A DNA stretch of 64,000 bases from Streptomyces beigongshangae (lineage in GTDB: Bacteria > Actinomycetota > Actinomycetes > Streptomycetales > Streptomycetaceae): assembly GCF_019710745.1 (NCBI RefSeq), contig NZ_JAHKJW010000043.1, positions 1-64,000 on the forward strand, in the 5' to 3' direction. The notes under the pieces are model-generated. The model was not told the DNA's origin and searched no databases. It worked only from the letters and a program-made list of their open reading frames with translations. A program made the position numbers and the translations under genes. Shown one piece after another: positions 52,694-61,425 of this stretch. Numbering within the stretch: the first letter of the stretch is position 1; every line of letters begins with the position of its first letter.

Positions 52694-53593
52694 CTAGGCC
52701 GCCTGGCCCGCCGGGTGGAAGTTGATGCGTTCGCTGATGACGGGGAAGCCGGCCTTGGCAAAGTTCGCGGCCATGGGGAAGTTGCCCTGATCCGTCGCTC
52801 CGCTGACGAACTCCGCGCCCTGCTCGACGAGGAGGTGGGTGCACTCCGCGAGGAGGTCGTAGGCGTAGCCGCGACCGCGCTGTTCCGGGACGACTCCGAT
52901 GAAGCCGATGGTCGGGCCGGAGGGGTTGTGGGCGGGGATGTGGATGCCGGCCAGGTCGCCCTCCGGCGTGTGCGCGGTCTGCCACCACTCCCGCGGGGAG
53001 GGGCACCAGTGGAAGAAGTCGAGTTCCTCCTGGGCGGCCTGGTCGAGGCCGCCCTCTTCGATGGCCCTGAGCGCGTGGGCGTCCAGGGTGACGGAGTGGA
53101 TGCGGCGCAACGCGTCGAAGAGCACCGTGTCGTCGGGTTCGGCGCTGAAGCGCAGGCGTCCGGGCCGCTCGGGCAGACCTCGCTCCGGGGTCCAGCGGTA
53201 CAGGAAGCGTTCCACCAGGAGTTCGTACCCGGCGGCTCGTGCGGCGGCGAAGCGCGCCTCGCCGGCGGCACGCAGGTCGGTCTTTTTCCGCCAGCCGCCG
53301 GGCAGGTTGATCTCGAGTTCGACCTGCCAGGGAGCGGAGCGCAGGAGTTGGGCCCCGGCCTCCTCCTCGCCCTCGGCCACGTCGAACCAGTTGATGTTGA
53401 CGGGCTCCGAGTCGTCGGGGCCGCCCCACCACGCGCCGCGTGCGACGACCTCGCCGTCGCGCAGGGCGACGCGCTTCCAGTCGGGGCGGAACCGGGTACG
53501 CCGATGGCCTTCACGGGCGCCCAGGGGGTCGGGGAGTGCGTCGAAGAGATGAGCGTCGCTCGCGGAGAGCGCGCGGATGACCGGATCGGTCAT
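52694..53593 (-). CDS. GNAT family N-acetyltransferase (two-domain), 299 aa
   Basis: The C-terminal half has the acetyl-CoA site GFIGVVPEQRGRGYAYDLLAE (Q/RxxGxG/A) and DQGNFPMAANFAKAGFPVISERINF, the usual last GNAT segment. The N-terminal half (SASDAHLFDALPDPLGAREG...) is a second, degenerate GNAT-like domain. Substrate unknown. It sits at the border of a region with several gene fragments. Confidence 0.88.
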   Translation of the reverse strand: MTDPVIRALSASDAHLFDALPDPLGAREGHRRTRFRPDWKRVALRDGEVVARGAWWGGPDDSEPVNINWFDVAEGEEEAGAQLLRSAPWQVELEINLPGGWRKKTDLRAAGEARFAAARAAGYELLVERFLYRWTPERGLPERPGRLRFSAEPDDTVLFDALRRIHSVTLDAHALRAIEEGGLDQAAQEELDFFHWCPSPREWWQTAHTPEGDLAGIHIPAHNPSGPTIGFIGVVPEQRGRGYAYDLLAECTHLLVEQGAEFVSGATDQGNFPMAANFAKAGFPVISERINFHPAGQAA

Positions 53594-54270
53594 GGATTCC
53601 TCCGGAATACAGGCTGCTTGGAGCGCTCCCGGTCAGAACTCACGAACCACGCCGGGACAGCGGAAAGAGGGAGCGCTGGAAAGGTGTGAACCGCACGGCA
53701 CTCGCCTCCTTCCGTCCATCTCAGGGCGTGGAGCCACACATTAAGTGATCTACCGCGGGCCCGTCCACGGATTTCCTACGCCCTGACCCGCGATTGATGT
53801 GGTCTAGCGTTTCCCGTGGCAGTTGGGTTCGGGCGCCGTGCCATGCACCGGATTCCCCTGACCACGCACGGCCCAGCGGGACTTCGCCGGCGTTCACCAG
53901 CCCAGCAGATTCACGGACCTCCGGCCGAGCCGGCCCGCGAACGACATAGCTCGGCCGTCCAGGTTCGGTGGCGGGACCTGGTCGCAGGTGGCCCGGGCGT
54001 CGAACCACGTCGAGCCCCGGTGCGGGCCGGTGACAATGAGGCCACCGGTGATCATCGGTGTGTGAAGACAGAAGATCAGTCGGTGGCCGCAGGCCACAGC
54101 TCAGATTCTGCCCACCGGCAGGGGCCGGGGCGGAAGCAGGTGTCGCCCAGGCGGTGACGCTCGTCACGGCCTTCCTCAGCCGGACCGGACGGCCTGGGTG
54201 GCCTCCGTATCCGGTGGAGCCAAGACCTCGGACGGCCTCAGGTTCTTCCCGGCCGCCTACGATGCGGGGC
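53594..54270. other. Gene-poor stretch, 677 nt
   Basis: Only fragments are recognisable, notably the SMI1/KNR4-like piece at 53894-54055. Longer ORFs here on either strand have non-coding composition. The sequence is less GC-rich at third positions than its neighbours, as in degraded accessory DNA. Confidence 0.5.
53894..54055 (-). pseudogene. Fragment resembling the C-terminus of an SMI1/KNR4 family protein
   Basis: The 53-residue frame starting MITGGLIVTGPHRGSTWFDA resembles the end of SMI1/KNR4 immunity-type proteins, where a VxGPxRGxxWxDxRA motif is followed by a short FxxW segment. The full domain is about three times longer, so this is a fragment at best. The assignment is tentative. 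Confidence 0.35.
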
Positions 54271-54651
54271 ATGCCGTCATCAGGGATCGCTCCGGAAAAC
54301 CGCCGTGGGGGGACGGGGCCGGCCGATCCGGTGTCCGCACGAACGGATCGGATCGTCAGAGCACTGTCGTGCTGGTGGGCATCCGCACCCCTTCTCCTGT
54401 TCGCCCCGGCGATCGCTCATTGGATGGGGTTACCGGACACGGAACAAGAGACCGGCCGGGCTTTCGTCCTGATGGCGCTGGGCGCTGCCGTATGCGCTCC
54501 GGCGGCGGGATTCGTGGTGGCCCAGGTCAGAGACAGGCGAGGAGACCGTGCACGATTTCTGATCATGGCCACGGTGTCCGGTGTGCCGATTCTCTTCTTC
54601 CTGGTCTTCGGAGTGCTGTACACGGAATGCCCGGACGGATACCACTGCTGA
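54271..54651 (+). CDS. Small membrane protein with a TTA codon, 126 aa
   Basis: Three hydrophobic segments: SCWWASAPLLLFAPAIAHWM, AFVLMALGAAVCAPAAGFVVAQV and FLIMATVSGVPILFFLVFGVLY, with a cysteine near the end (TECPDGYHC). The ATG at 54271 is preceded by TACGAT at 54258-54263, 7 nt upstream, suggesting a leaderless mRNA. Codon 54 (54430-54432) is TTA, which in Streptomyces needs the bldA tRNA, so expression is probably limited to late growth. Function unknown. Confidence 0.65.
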   Translation: MPSSGIAPENRRGGTGPADPVSARTDRIVRALSCWWASAPLLLFAPAIAHWMGLPDTEQETGRAFVLMALGAAVCAPAAGFVVAQVRDRRGDRARFLIMATVSGVPILFFLVFGVLYTECPDGYHC

Positions 54652-54922
54652 GGGCTGCCCGGGAATTTTCCCGTAACCGCCGACCGCGAGTGAGACGATC
54701 CTGGTGTGACGGGGTGGGCCCCGTCCCGATCATGGACAGAACCCTGGCGCCTGATCCGGAGCCCCTGGTGAGCGTCCCTGATGCCGGGAAGGGCATGGGG
54801 AACGGGCGTTGACGCAGTACTGATGCAGGTGACGCGCCGGGGAACGAGCCCCAGGAAGCGTCGGCTGAGTGTGGCGGGATTCGTACAGGACGAGGCGGAC
54901 CTCTTCTCCGGTCTGTGCGTGA

Positions 54923-55222
54923 GCAGCAGTCCGCCGATGGCTCGCCCGCCTCGGCATCGTCCTGGACGACGCAGCCCTCGCCGGGCCCTGGCCCAGCCTG
55001 ACGCTCACCGAGGACGACGGAGGGGAGTTACGGCCGAACCTCCGCGAGGCGACCGCGGACGACATGTCCGGGCGAGGGCTGCTGATCGTCGGACAGGTGG
55101 CCGACCGGTGGGGCGTGGACCGGCTGACCGGCGGCAAGTCCGTCCGGTGCGAGCTGGACGTCGTGCACCAGGGGACGGCCCCGCTCAGCTCACCCGTTCC
55201 ACCCGGACCGCGCAGGTCTTGA
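54923..55222 (+). pseudogene. Truncated RsbW-like ATPase (anti-sigma/HATPase) fragment
   Basis: The frame reads RRWLARLGIVLDD then jumps to SLTLTEDDGGELRPNL and SGRGLLIVGQVADRWGVDRL, GGKSVRCELD. The last part is the well-known end of Streptomyces histidine-kinase-like ATPases (RsbW type), but the N box segment is missing and there is no start codon; a stop lies at 54920-54922. It also holds a TTA codon. It overlaps the 3' end of the nitrate reductase gene on the other strand. Confidence 0.65.
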
Positions 55223-57329
55223 ACTCCGGCATGCGTGAGATCGGGTCGAGGGCCGGATTGGTCAGCGTGTTGGCCCGGCCCTCGCCCGGCCAGTGGAACG
55301 GCATGAACACCGTGTCGGGCCGGATCGCGGTGGTGATCCGGGCGGGCGCCACGGCCCGGCCGCGCCGGGACACCACCGCGAGGGGTTCCCCGTCCACCGC
55401 CCCCAGCCGCTCGGCGAGCCGGGGGTGCAGCTCCACGAAGGCCCCGGGCGCGGCGGCGTTCAGCTCGTCGACGCGGCGGGTCTGGGCGCCCGACTGGTAC
55501 TGGGAGACCACCCGGCCCGTGGTCAGCAGCACGGGGTACTCGGCGTCGGGCTCCTCGGCCGACGGCCGATGCCCCACGGCGACGAAGCGGGCCCGCCCGT
55601 CGGGCGTGGCGAACCGGTCGAGGAAGAGCCGCGGCGTACCGGGGTGCGGGTCGGCGGGGTGCGGGTCGGCGGGACCGGACCCGGACCCGGACCCGGACCC
55701 GGAGTCGACCGGCCCCGGGCACGGCCAGAACACCCCGTTCTCCTCCGCCAAGCGGCGGTACGTGAGGCCCGAGTAGTCGGCCGGCCCGCCCTCGCTGGCC
55801 CGGCGCAGCTCCTCGAAGACCTCCTCCGGGTCCGTGGGGAAGCCCTTCTCCACGCCGAGCCGGGCGGCCAGCTCATGCATCACGTGCAGATCGCTGCGCA
55901 CCCCGTCCGGAGGCGTGATCGCCTGCCGGCGCAGCAGGACGCGGCCCTCCAGGTTCGTCGTCGTGCCCGTCTCCTCGGCCCACTGGGCGACGGGCAGGAC
56001 GACGTCCGCGAGTTCCGCGGTCTCGGACAGCACCACGTCGGCTACGGCCAGGAAGTCGAGGGAGCGCAGCCGCTCCTCGACGTGGGCGGCCCGGGGCGCG
56101 GACACCACCGGGTTCGAGCCCATCAGCAGCAGCGCGCGGATGTCCGTACTCAGGGCGTCGAGCAGCTCGTACGCGCTGCGGCCCGGCCCCGGCAGCGAGT
56201 CGGGGTCGACGTCCCACACCTCGGCCACGTGCCGCCGTGCCGCCGGGTCGTCGAGCTTGCGGTAACCGGGCAGCTGGTCGGCCTTCTGTCCGTGCTCCCG
56301 CCCGCCCTGCCCGTTGCCCTGCCCGGTGAGGCAGCCGTACCCGGAGAAGGGCCGCCCGGGCCGCCCGGTCGCCAGACAGAGGTTGATCCACGCGCCGACG
56401 GTGTCCGTCCCCTTGGAGTGCTGCTCGGGCCCCCGCGCGGTGAGCACCATCGCGGACTCCGGTTCGCAGAACAGCCGTACCGCCTCCCGGAGTCGGGGGA
56501 CGGACACTCCCGTGATCCGCTCCACGTACTCCGGCCAGTGCGCCATCGCGGCGGCCCGCGCCTCCGCCCAGCCGCTCGTGCGCTCCCGGATGTACGCCTC
56601 GTCCGTACGCCCCTGCGCCACCACCAGGTGCAGCAGGCCGAGCGCCAGGGCGAGGTCCGTACCCGGGCGGGGCGCCAGATGCAGGTCGGCCTGTTCGGCG
56701 GTGCGGGTGCGGCGCGGATCGACGACGATCAGCGTGCCGCCGTTCTCCCTCAGCTCCGTGAGGTAGCGCAGGGCCGGCGGCATGGTCTCGGCGAGGTTGG
56801 AGCCGACCAGGATCACGCACCCCGTCCGCGGGATGTCCTCCAGCGGGAAGGGCAGCCCCCGGTCCAGGCCGAAGGCCCTGATCCCGCCGGCCGCCGCGGA
56901 CGACATGCAGAAGCGGCCGTTGTAGTCGATCTGCGAGGTGCCGAGCACGACCCGGGCGAACTTGCCGAGCGTGTACGCCTTCTCGTTGGTCAGCCCGCCC
57001 CCGCCGAAGACCCCGCACGCGTCCGGGCCGTACGCCGTACGCGTCCGGGACAGCCCCTCGGCGATCCGGTCGAGCGCCTCGTCCCAGCCGGCCGGCCGCA
57101 GCACGCCGTCCGGCGACCGGACCAGCGGGGAGGTCAGCCGTACCCGGGAGGAGAGCAGCGCGGGCGCCGTGCGGCCCTTGCCGCACAGGGCGCCCCGGTT
57201 CACCGGGAAGTCGGCGCGCTCCGTCACCTCGACCGTACCGCCGCCGGCACCGTCCGGCACGGGCGTCAGGTTCATGCCGCACTGCAGCGCGCAGTACGGG
57301 CAGTGGGTGGGGGTCACGGAGGTCTGCAT
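55185..57329 (-). CDS. nasA: Assimilatory nitrate reductase, molybdopterin subunit
   Basis: A bis-MGD oxidoreductase of 714 aa that reduces nitrate to nitrite. The N-terminal [4Fe-4S] ligands are in CPYCALQCGMN and ALCGKGR; MGD-binding segments include YNGRFCMSSAAAGG and LVGSNLAETMPPALRYL, and the C-terminal molydopterin-dinucleotide domain starts near LLTTGRVVSQYQSGAQTRR. A repeat-coded insert DSGSGSGSGSG plus ADPHPADPHP lies near residue 545. ATG 57329 was chosen because it directly precedes the Fe-S motif. With the nir genes it forms the nitrate assimilation pathway. A formate dehydrogenase-like role is less likely, given the overall pattern. Confidence 0.88.
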   Translation of the reverse strand: MQTSVTPTHCPYCALQCGMNLTPVPDGAGGGTVEVTERADFPVNRGALCGKGRTAPALLSSRVRLTSPLVRSPDGVLRPAGWDEALDRIAEGLSRTRTAYGPDACGVFGGGGLTNEKAYTLGKFARVVLGTSQIDYNGRFCMSSAAAGGIRAFGLDRGLPFPLEDIPRTGCVILVGSNLAETMPPALRYLTELRENGGTLIVVDPRRTRTAEQADLHLAPRPGTDLALALGLLHLVVAQGRTDEAYIRERTSGWAEARAAAMAHWPEYVERITGVSVPRLREAVRLFCEPESAMVLTARGPEQHSKGTDTVGAWINLCLATGRPGRPFSGYGCLTGQGNGQGGREHGQKADQLPGYRKLDDPAARRHVAEVWDVDPDSLPGPGRSAYELLDALSTDIRALLLMGSNPVVSAPRAAHVEERLRSLDFLAVADVVLSETAELADVVLPVAQWAEETGTTTNLEGRVLLRRQAITPPDGVRSDLHVMHELAARLGVEKGFPTDPEEVFEELRRASEGGPADYSGLTYRRLAEENGVFWPCPGPVDSGSGSGSGSGPADPHPADPHPGTPRLFLDRFATPDGRARFVAVGHRPSAEEPDAEYPVLLTTGRVVSQYQSGAQTRRVDELNAAAPGAFVELHPRLAERLGAVDGEPLAVVSRRGRAVAPARITTAIRPDTVFMPFHWPGEGRANTLTNPALDPISRMPEFKTCAVRVERVS

Positions 57330-57352
57330 ACGGCTCAGCGTGCGGCGCACGT

Positions 57353-57398
57353 GTTACGCGGCGGGACGCACCCCTGTTACGCGGCAGGCACGGGGACC
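57353..57398. repeat. 23-bp imperfect tandem repeat with GTTAC boxes upstream of nasA
   Basis: GTTACGCGGCGGGACGCACC begins at 57353 and GTTACGCGGCAGGCACGGGG at 57376. The GTAAC elements (minus strand) are 23 nt apart, one more than the 22-nt period of GlnR sites, so GlnR binding is uncertain. Confidence 0.45.
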
Positions 57399-57623
57399 TC
57401 CCCGTGCGGACCGGACCACCGTGAGGGCGACGGCAACGGCGGTGATGGCGACGTGTGAGGGCGGCAGTGGCGACGGGGCGGGAGCGCTCGCCGGCGCTCC
57501 CGCCCCGCCCGCCCGTCCATCCCGCTCAGGGGCCGTGCTCACTCAACGCGCAGGCGCACCTACGCGCGCACCCACGCATCCACGCGCGCACGCACGCGAT
57601 GCGCACGCGTACGCGCGATGTGC
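57399..57623. other. Low-complexity CACGCG-rich spacer
   Basis: No gene seen. From about 57545 to 57615 the sequence is built of CGCGCAC, CACGCA and ACGCG units, close to the stop of the small secreted protein gene. Confidence 0.6.
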
Positions 57624-57923
57624 TCAGCACTCGTACGCGTAGTACGGCTCGTCGTCCGAGTCCACGCCGATGCGCCCCACTCCGCCGGGTCCGATCTGGA
57701 TGCAGCTCGGGTCCCATCCGTCGACTTCGACGGTGGCCGAGATCGTGTGGCCGCACGCGTTGCGGATGTCGGCCCATCCGAAGCCGTGGTTGCCGAGCCT
57801 GGCGCAGCCCGGCTCCCTCGGCGCCACCTCGTCCTCGGCCGAGGCGGTCGCCACGGCGCCCGGGGCGGAGAGCAGCGCGGCCGCCATGGCGGCGACGAAG
57901 GCAGTACGCAGACCAGTCATCAT
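57624..57923 (-). CDS. Small secreted protein with four cysteines, tendamistat-like layout, 99 aa
   Basis: A signal peptide (TGLRTAFVAAMAAALLSAPGAVATASA) is followed by about 70 residues with four cysteines: PGCARLG, NACGHT, PSCIQIGPGG and a C-terminal YEC. The spacing and the ISATVEVDG and IGPGGVGRIG strands resemble the alpha-amylase inhibitor (tendamistat) fold of Streptomyces, but the inhibitory Trp-Arg-Tyr triad is not present, so the target may differ. Two adjacent ATGs (57923, 57920) follow AAAGGG. The family assignment is tentative. Confidence 0.7.
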   Translation of the reverse strand: MMTGLRTAFVAAMAAALLSAPGAVATASAEDEVAPREPGCARLGNHGFGWADIRNACGHTISATVEVDGWDPSCIQIGPGGVGRIGVDSDDEPYYAYEC

Positions 57924-58077
57924 GTGCCCTTTCTTCTGAGCCCAGTTGGGATCCGGGCTTGCGAAAAGGACACTATCCGTAGCCAGTTGACTACAGAACG
58001 CTGCGGAACTGCTTTCATGCTGCCGGGTGAGCGGCGCCCGTCAAACCCGGCGGCCCTGGTGAGGTCCGTCTCGTCGA

Positions 58078-58824
58078 CTATCGGCCATCGGTCGCCAACG
58101 CCCTTTCCACGCCCGGCTCTTGAGGCCCCAGGAACACGGGGTCCGGCTCGACGACCGCGTCCATGAGTGCCTTCCCCGCCGCGGCCACCTCGCGCACCCC
58201 GCCGTAGTACCAGGTCGCGTCGTGCACGTCGTCCACCCCGACCCCGTACGACGTGACGCCCGCCTCCTGGCAGAGCGCCACCGCGCGCCGGATGTGGAAG
58301 CCCTGGCTGATCAGTACGGCCTCGTCCACGCCGAAGATCTTCTTGGCCCGTACGCAGGAGTCCCAGGTGTCGAAACCGGCGTAGTCGCTGACGATCCGCC
58401 CGTCGGGCACGCCCTTCCCCGTGAGGTAGGCGCGCATGGCGTCCGGCTCGTCGTAGTCCTCGCGGCTGTTGTCGCCGGTGACCAGGACCACCCGGACACG
58501 GCCCGACCGGTACAGCTCGGCCGCCGCGTCCAGCCGGTGCGCGAGGTACGGCGACGGCTCGCCCCGCCACAGCCCGGCCCCGAAGACGACCGCGACCCCG
58601 GTGCGCGGCACGTCCGCCGTCGTGCGCAGCCGGCCGTCCGCGACCGTGTGCAGCCACGTCGCCGGGAGCAGTGCGAGCACGCAGCCGGCCATCACGGCCT
58701 GCACGGCGCGCCGCCGCCCCGTACGGGAGCGCGGCAGCCGCGGTCGCGGCAGCTCCGGCAGCCTCATCGGCCGCAGCGCCGCCCACGGCGGCTTCGGCGG
58801 TCTCGGCGGTCTCGGACGACGCAT
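58078..58824 (-). CDS. SanA/YdcF (DUF218) family membrane protein, 248 aa
   Basis: A basic, Pro-rich N-terminus is followed by one helix (AVQAVMAGCVLALLPATWL) and a DUF218 domain with VVFGAGLWRGEPSPYLAHRLDAA, LVTGDNSREDYDEPDAMRAYL and LISQGFHIRRAV. E. coli SanA, of this family, affects envelope permeability to vancomycin; the biochemical activity is not settled. ATG 58824 follows GGGAGGGAC; longer upstream frames lack coding character. It is divergent from the chelatase gene. Confidence 0.88.
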   Translation of the reverse strand: MRRPRPPRPPKPPWAALRPMRLPELPRPRLPRSRTGRRRAVQAVMAGCVLALLPATWLHTVADGRLRTTADVPRTGVAVVFGAGLWRGEPSPYLAHRLDAAAELYRSGRVRVVLVTGDNSREDYDEPDAMRAYLTGKGVPDGRIVSDYAGFDTWDSCVRAKKIFGVDEAVLISQGFHIRRAVALCQEAGVTSYGVGVDDVHDATWYYGGVREVAAAGKALMDAVVEPDPVFLGPQEPGVERALATDGR

Positions 58825-59011
58825 GGGACGGTCCCTCCCCGGGTGGCCTCGCCCCGGGAGACGCCGAACGCGGCGGTCCGGTTCACTCCGCACGGTCCAC
58901 CACACCTCGCACCGCACCTCACACACCCCCGCACCCCCGCGTGAAGCCCCGGAAAAGGCCCGTGACGACGGCGCAACGGGAAGGCAACCTCGCCCCGGCA
59001 CCCTTGGGGGC

Positions 59012-59839
59012 ATGACGGCGCACCGCATGAACCGGATCAGCAGCCCGCCCGGCCCCGTGTCCCCGCCCGGCCCCGTGCCCCCGGGCGGCGCCCGGCGGGC
59101 CGCCCCGCCCGCGCTCGTCCTGGTGGGCCACGGCAGCCGCGACCCGCGTGCCCTGAGGACCGTCGGGGCCCTCATGGACCGGATCCGCGTGCTGCGCCCC
59201 GGCCTGCCCGTGCACCTGGGGCACATCGAGCTGAACGAGCCCCTGCTGCCCGACACGCTCGCCGCCCTCGGCGCCGGTGACGCGGTCCTGGTACCGCTGC
59301 TGCTGAGCCGCGGTCACCACGTCAAGCGGGACATCCCCGAGGCCGCGGCCGTCTCCCCGGCCCGTACCCGGACCGCCGCGCCGCTCGGACCGCACCCGCT
59401 GCTCGCCGAGGTGCTGCACGAGCGGCTCGCCGAGGCGGGCTGGCGCACGCCGGACGACGCGGAACGCCGGGTGAGCGCGGTCGTGCTCGCCGCGGCCGGA
59501 TCGCGCGACCTCGAATCGGCCGCCGACACCCGCCGCGCCGCCGGGCTGCTCGCGGAGCGCCTCGGTGTCCCCGTCGTGCCCGCCTACGCCTCGGCCGCGT
59601 CGCCCACCGTCCCGCAGGCCGTACGGGCCCTCGCGGCCCGGGGCCGCCACCGTGTCGCCGTGGCCTCGTACTTCGCCGCCCCCGGCCGCTTCTCCACCGA
59701 GTGCGCGGCGGCCGCCCCGTGGATCGCCGCGGCCCCGCTGGGCGCCCACCCGGCCGTGGCCCGCCTGGTCCTGCACCGCTACGAACGGGCGCTGGCCATC
59801 CCGGTAACGACGCGACACCCCCTGGCTGCAACCGCCTAG
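59012..59839 (+). CDS. Sirohydrochlorin chelatase (CbiX/SirB type), 275 aa
   Basis: A two-lobed chelatase with the metal-site histidines in LVGHGSRDPRAL and LLSRGHHVKRDIPE, and a second pseudo-repeat LAAAGSRDLESAADTRRAA. It inserts ferrous iron (siroheme) or cobalt into sirohydrochlorin. Siroheme is required by the nitrite reductase NirB, so it fits the nitrogen assimilation genes in the window. The ATG is preceded by TTGGGGGC. A low-complexity Pro/Gly run (PPGPVSPPGPVPPGG) precedes the core; a start at 59027 is possible. Confidence 0.87.
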   Translation: MTAHRMNRISSPPGPVSPPGPVPPGGARRAAPPALVLVGHGSRDPRALRTVGALMDRIRVLRPGLPVHLGHIELNEPLLPDTLAALGAGDAVLVPLLLSRGHHVKRDIPEAAAVSPARTRTAAPLGPHPLLAEVLHERLAEAGWRTPDDAERRVSAVVLAAAGSRDLESAADTRRAAGLLAERLGVPVVPAYASAASPTVPQAVRALAARGRHRVAVASYFAAPGRFSTECAAAAPWIAAAPLGAHPAVARLVLHRYERALAIPVTTRHPLAATA

Positions 59840-59860
59840 GGACGCACCTTTCGCCTCTGA

Positions 59861-59889
59861 GGGGCGCGGGGAACCGCGCGACCAGCCAC
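59861..59889 (-). repeat. Dispersed hairpin element, copy 5 (minus orientation)
   Basis: On the minus strand: TGTGGCTGGTC then GCGCGGTTCCCCGCGCCCC, 21 nt after the chelatase stop and 70 nt before dgt. A terminator role for the chelatase gene is plausible. Confidence 0.75.
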
Positions 59890-59957
59890 AGCGCACCCGC
59901 ACCCGCCCAGCCCCCGGCGGACTCCGATTGTCACCGGTTCCGCTTACTGTTCAGAGC

Positions 59958-61304
59958 ATGGAAGGCACCAGCACCCACCTCACCTCCCAGGCATACGAGC
60001 GCCTGGTCCCACCCGTCGGCTACGACCCGGCGGCCGTGGCCCGTTGGGCCACCGAGCCGGACAAGCGCCCGGGCCGCACCGCCTTCCAGCGCGACCGCGC
60101 CCGTGTCCTGCACTCCTCCGCCCTGCGCCGTCTCGCGGGCAAGACGCAGGTCGTCACCCCGGGCACCCCCACCCGCGCCGGGGACGCCACCCCCCGCACC
60201 CGGCTGACCCACTCCCTGGAGTGCGCCCAGGTCGGCCGCGAGCTCGGCGCCGCCCTCGGCTGCGACCCCGATCTCGTCGAGGCGGCCTGCCTCTCCCACG
60301 ACCTGGGCCACCCGCCCTTCGGGCACAACGGGGAGCAGGCGCTGAACGAGTTCGCCGAGGACTGCGGCGGCTTCGAGGGCAACGCCCAGTCGCTCAGACT
60401 GCTCACCCGCATCGAGCCCAAGCGCTTCGTGCGCGTCGACGCCGTGCCGTCGGCCGCCGCGGCGGACGGGGACGGCCTCGTCAGCGTCGGCCTCAACCTC
60501 ACCCGTGCCGTCCTGGACGCCGCCACGAAGTACCCCTGGCCGCGCGGCGCCCACCCCACCGACCCGGACTCCCCGAAGTTCGGGGTCTACGAGGACGACC
60601 GCCCCGTCTTCGACTGGGTCCGCGAGGGCGCCCCCGGCACCCGTACGACCTTCGAGGCCCAGGTCATGGACTGGTCCGACGACGTGGCGTACTCGGTGCA
60701 CGACATCGAGGACGGCCTGCACGCGGGCCACATCGACCCCGACTGCCTGCACGCGGAGCCCGAGCGCCGGGAGGTCTTCCGGGTCGCCCTGGGACGCTAC
60801 GTCGCGGCGGACACCGACCCCGCCGAACTGGCGGCGGCCCTGGACCGGCTCCTGGAACAGGAGTGGTGGCCGCACGGCTACGACGGCTCGGCCGTCGCCC
60901 AGGCCCGGCTGAAGGACGCCACCAGCCAGCTCATCGGCCGGTTCTGCCTGGCCGCGGAGGGCGCCACCCGCGCGGCGTACGGGACGGGCCGGCTCACGCG
61001 CTACGGCGCCGAACTGGTCGTCCCGCGCGCGGCCCGCCTGGAGTGCGCGGTGCTCAAGGCGGTCGCCGACCGGTACGTCATGCAGCGCGCCGAGCAGGAA
61101 CTGCTCCGCGCCGACCAGCGGATCGTCGTCGCCGAGCTGGCGGAGGCGCTCACCGTGCGGGCGCCCGAGGGCCTGGACCCGCAGTTCCGGGCCCTCTTCG
61201 AGCAGGCGCCGGACGACCGTGCCCGCAAACGGGTGATCGTCGATCAGATCGCCTCGCTCACGGACGCCGCCGCGCGATCACTGCGGGCGAGGCTCACGGG
61301 GTAG
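59958..61304 (+). CDS. dgt: Deoxyguanosinetriphosphate triphosphohydrolase (dGTPase-like HD hydrolase)
   Basis: An HD-domain dNTP triphosphohydrolase, 448 aa. The metal ligands are in THSLECAQVGR (H85), CLSHDLGHPPFGHNGE (H114, D115) and WSDDVAYSVHDIEDG. The conserved NRARVLHSSALRRLAGKTQV-like start region RDRARVLHSSALRRLAGKT is intact. TACTGT at 59945-59950, 7 nt before the ATG, suggests a leaderless mRNA. dgt just upstream of dnaG is a common actinobacterial arrangement, here with a flavoprotein gene between them. Confidence 0.95.
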   Translation: MEGTSTHLTSQAYERLVPPVGYDPAAVARWATEPDKRPGRTAFQRDRARVLHSSALRRLAGKTQVVTPGTPTRAGDATPRTRLTHSLECAQVGRELGAALGCDPDLVEAACLSHDLGHPPFGHNGEQALNEFAEDCGGFEGNAQSLRLLTRIEPKRFVRVDAVPSAAAADGDGLVSVGLNLTRAVLDAATKYPWPRGAHPTDPDSPKFGVYEDDRPVFDWVREGAPGTRTTFEAQVMDWSDDVAYSVHDIEDGLHAGHIDPDCLHAEPERREVFRVALGRYVAADTDPAELAAALDRLLEQEWWPHGYDGSAVAQARLKDATSQLIGRFCLAAEGATRAAYGTGRLTRYGAELVVPRAARLECAVLKAVADRYVMQRAEQELLRADQRIVVAELAEALTVRAPEGLDPQFRALFEQAPDDRARKRVIVDQIASLTDAAARSLRARLTG

Positions 61305-61425
61305 GCGTGACGTCCGGAGGGGGCGGGCGTGACCCTGCGTGGCCTGATCGGGTCACTCCCTCTTCCCCCATCACACTGCGTGCGGGACGCTCGCAGATGG
61401 CGACACCGTTACGAGGAGGCATCAA

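Noticed and set aside
57455..58166. Plus-strand ORFs over the small secreted protein
   Set aside because: Arg/Pro-rich shadows; the minus-strand frame has a signal peptide and four ordered cysteines.
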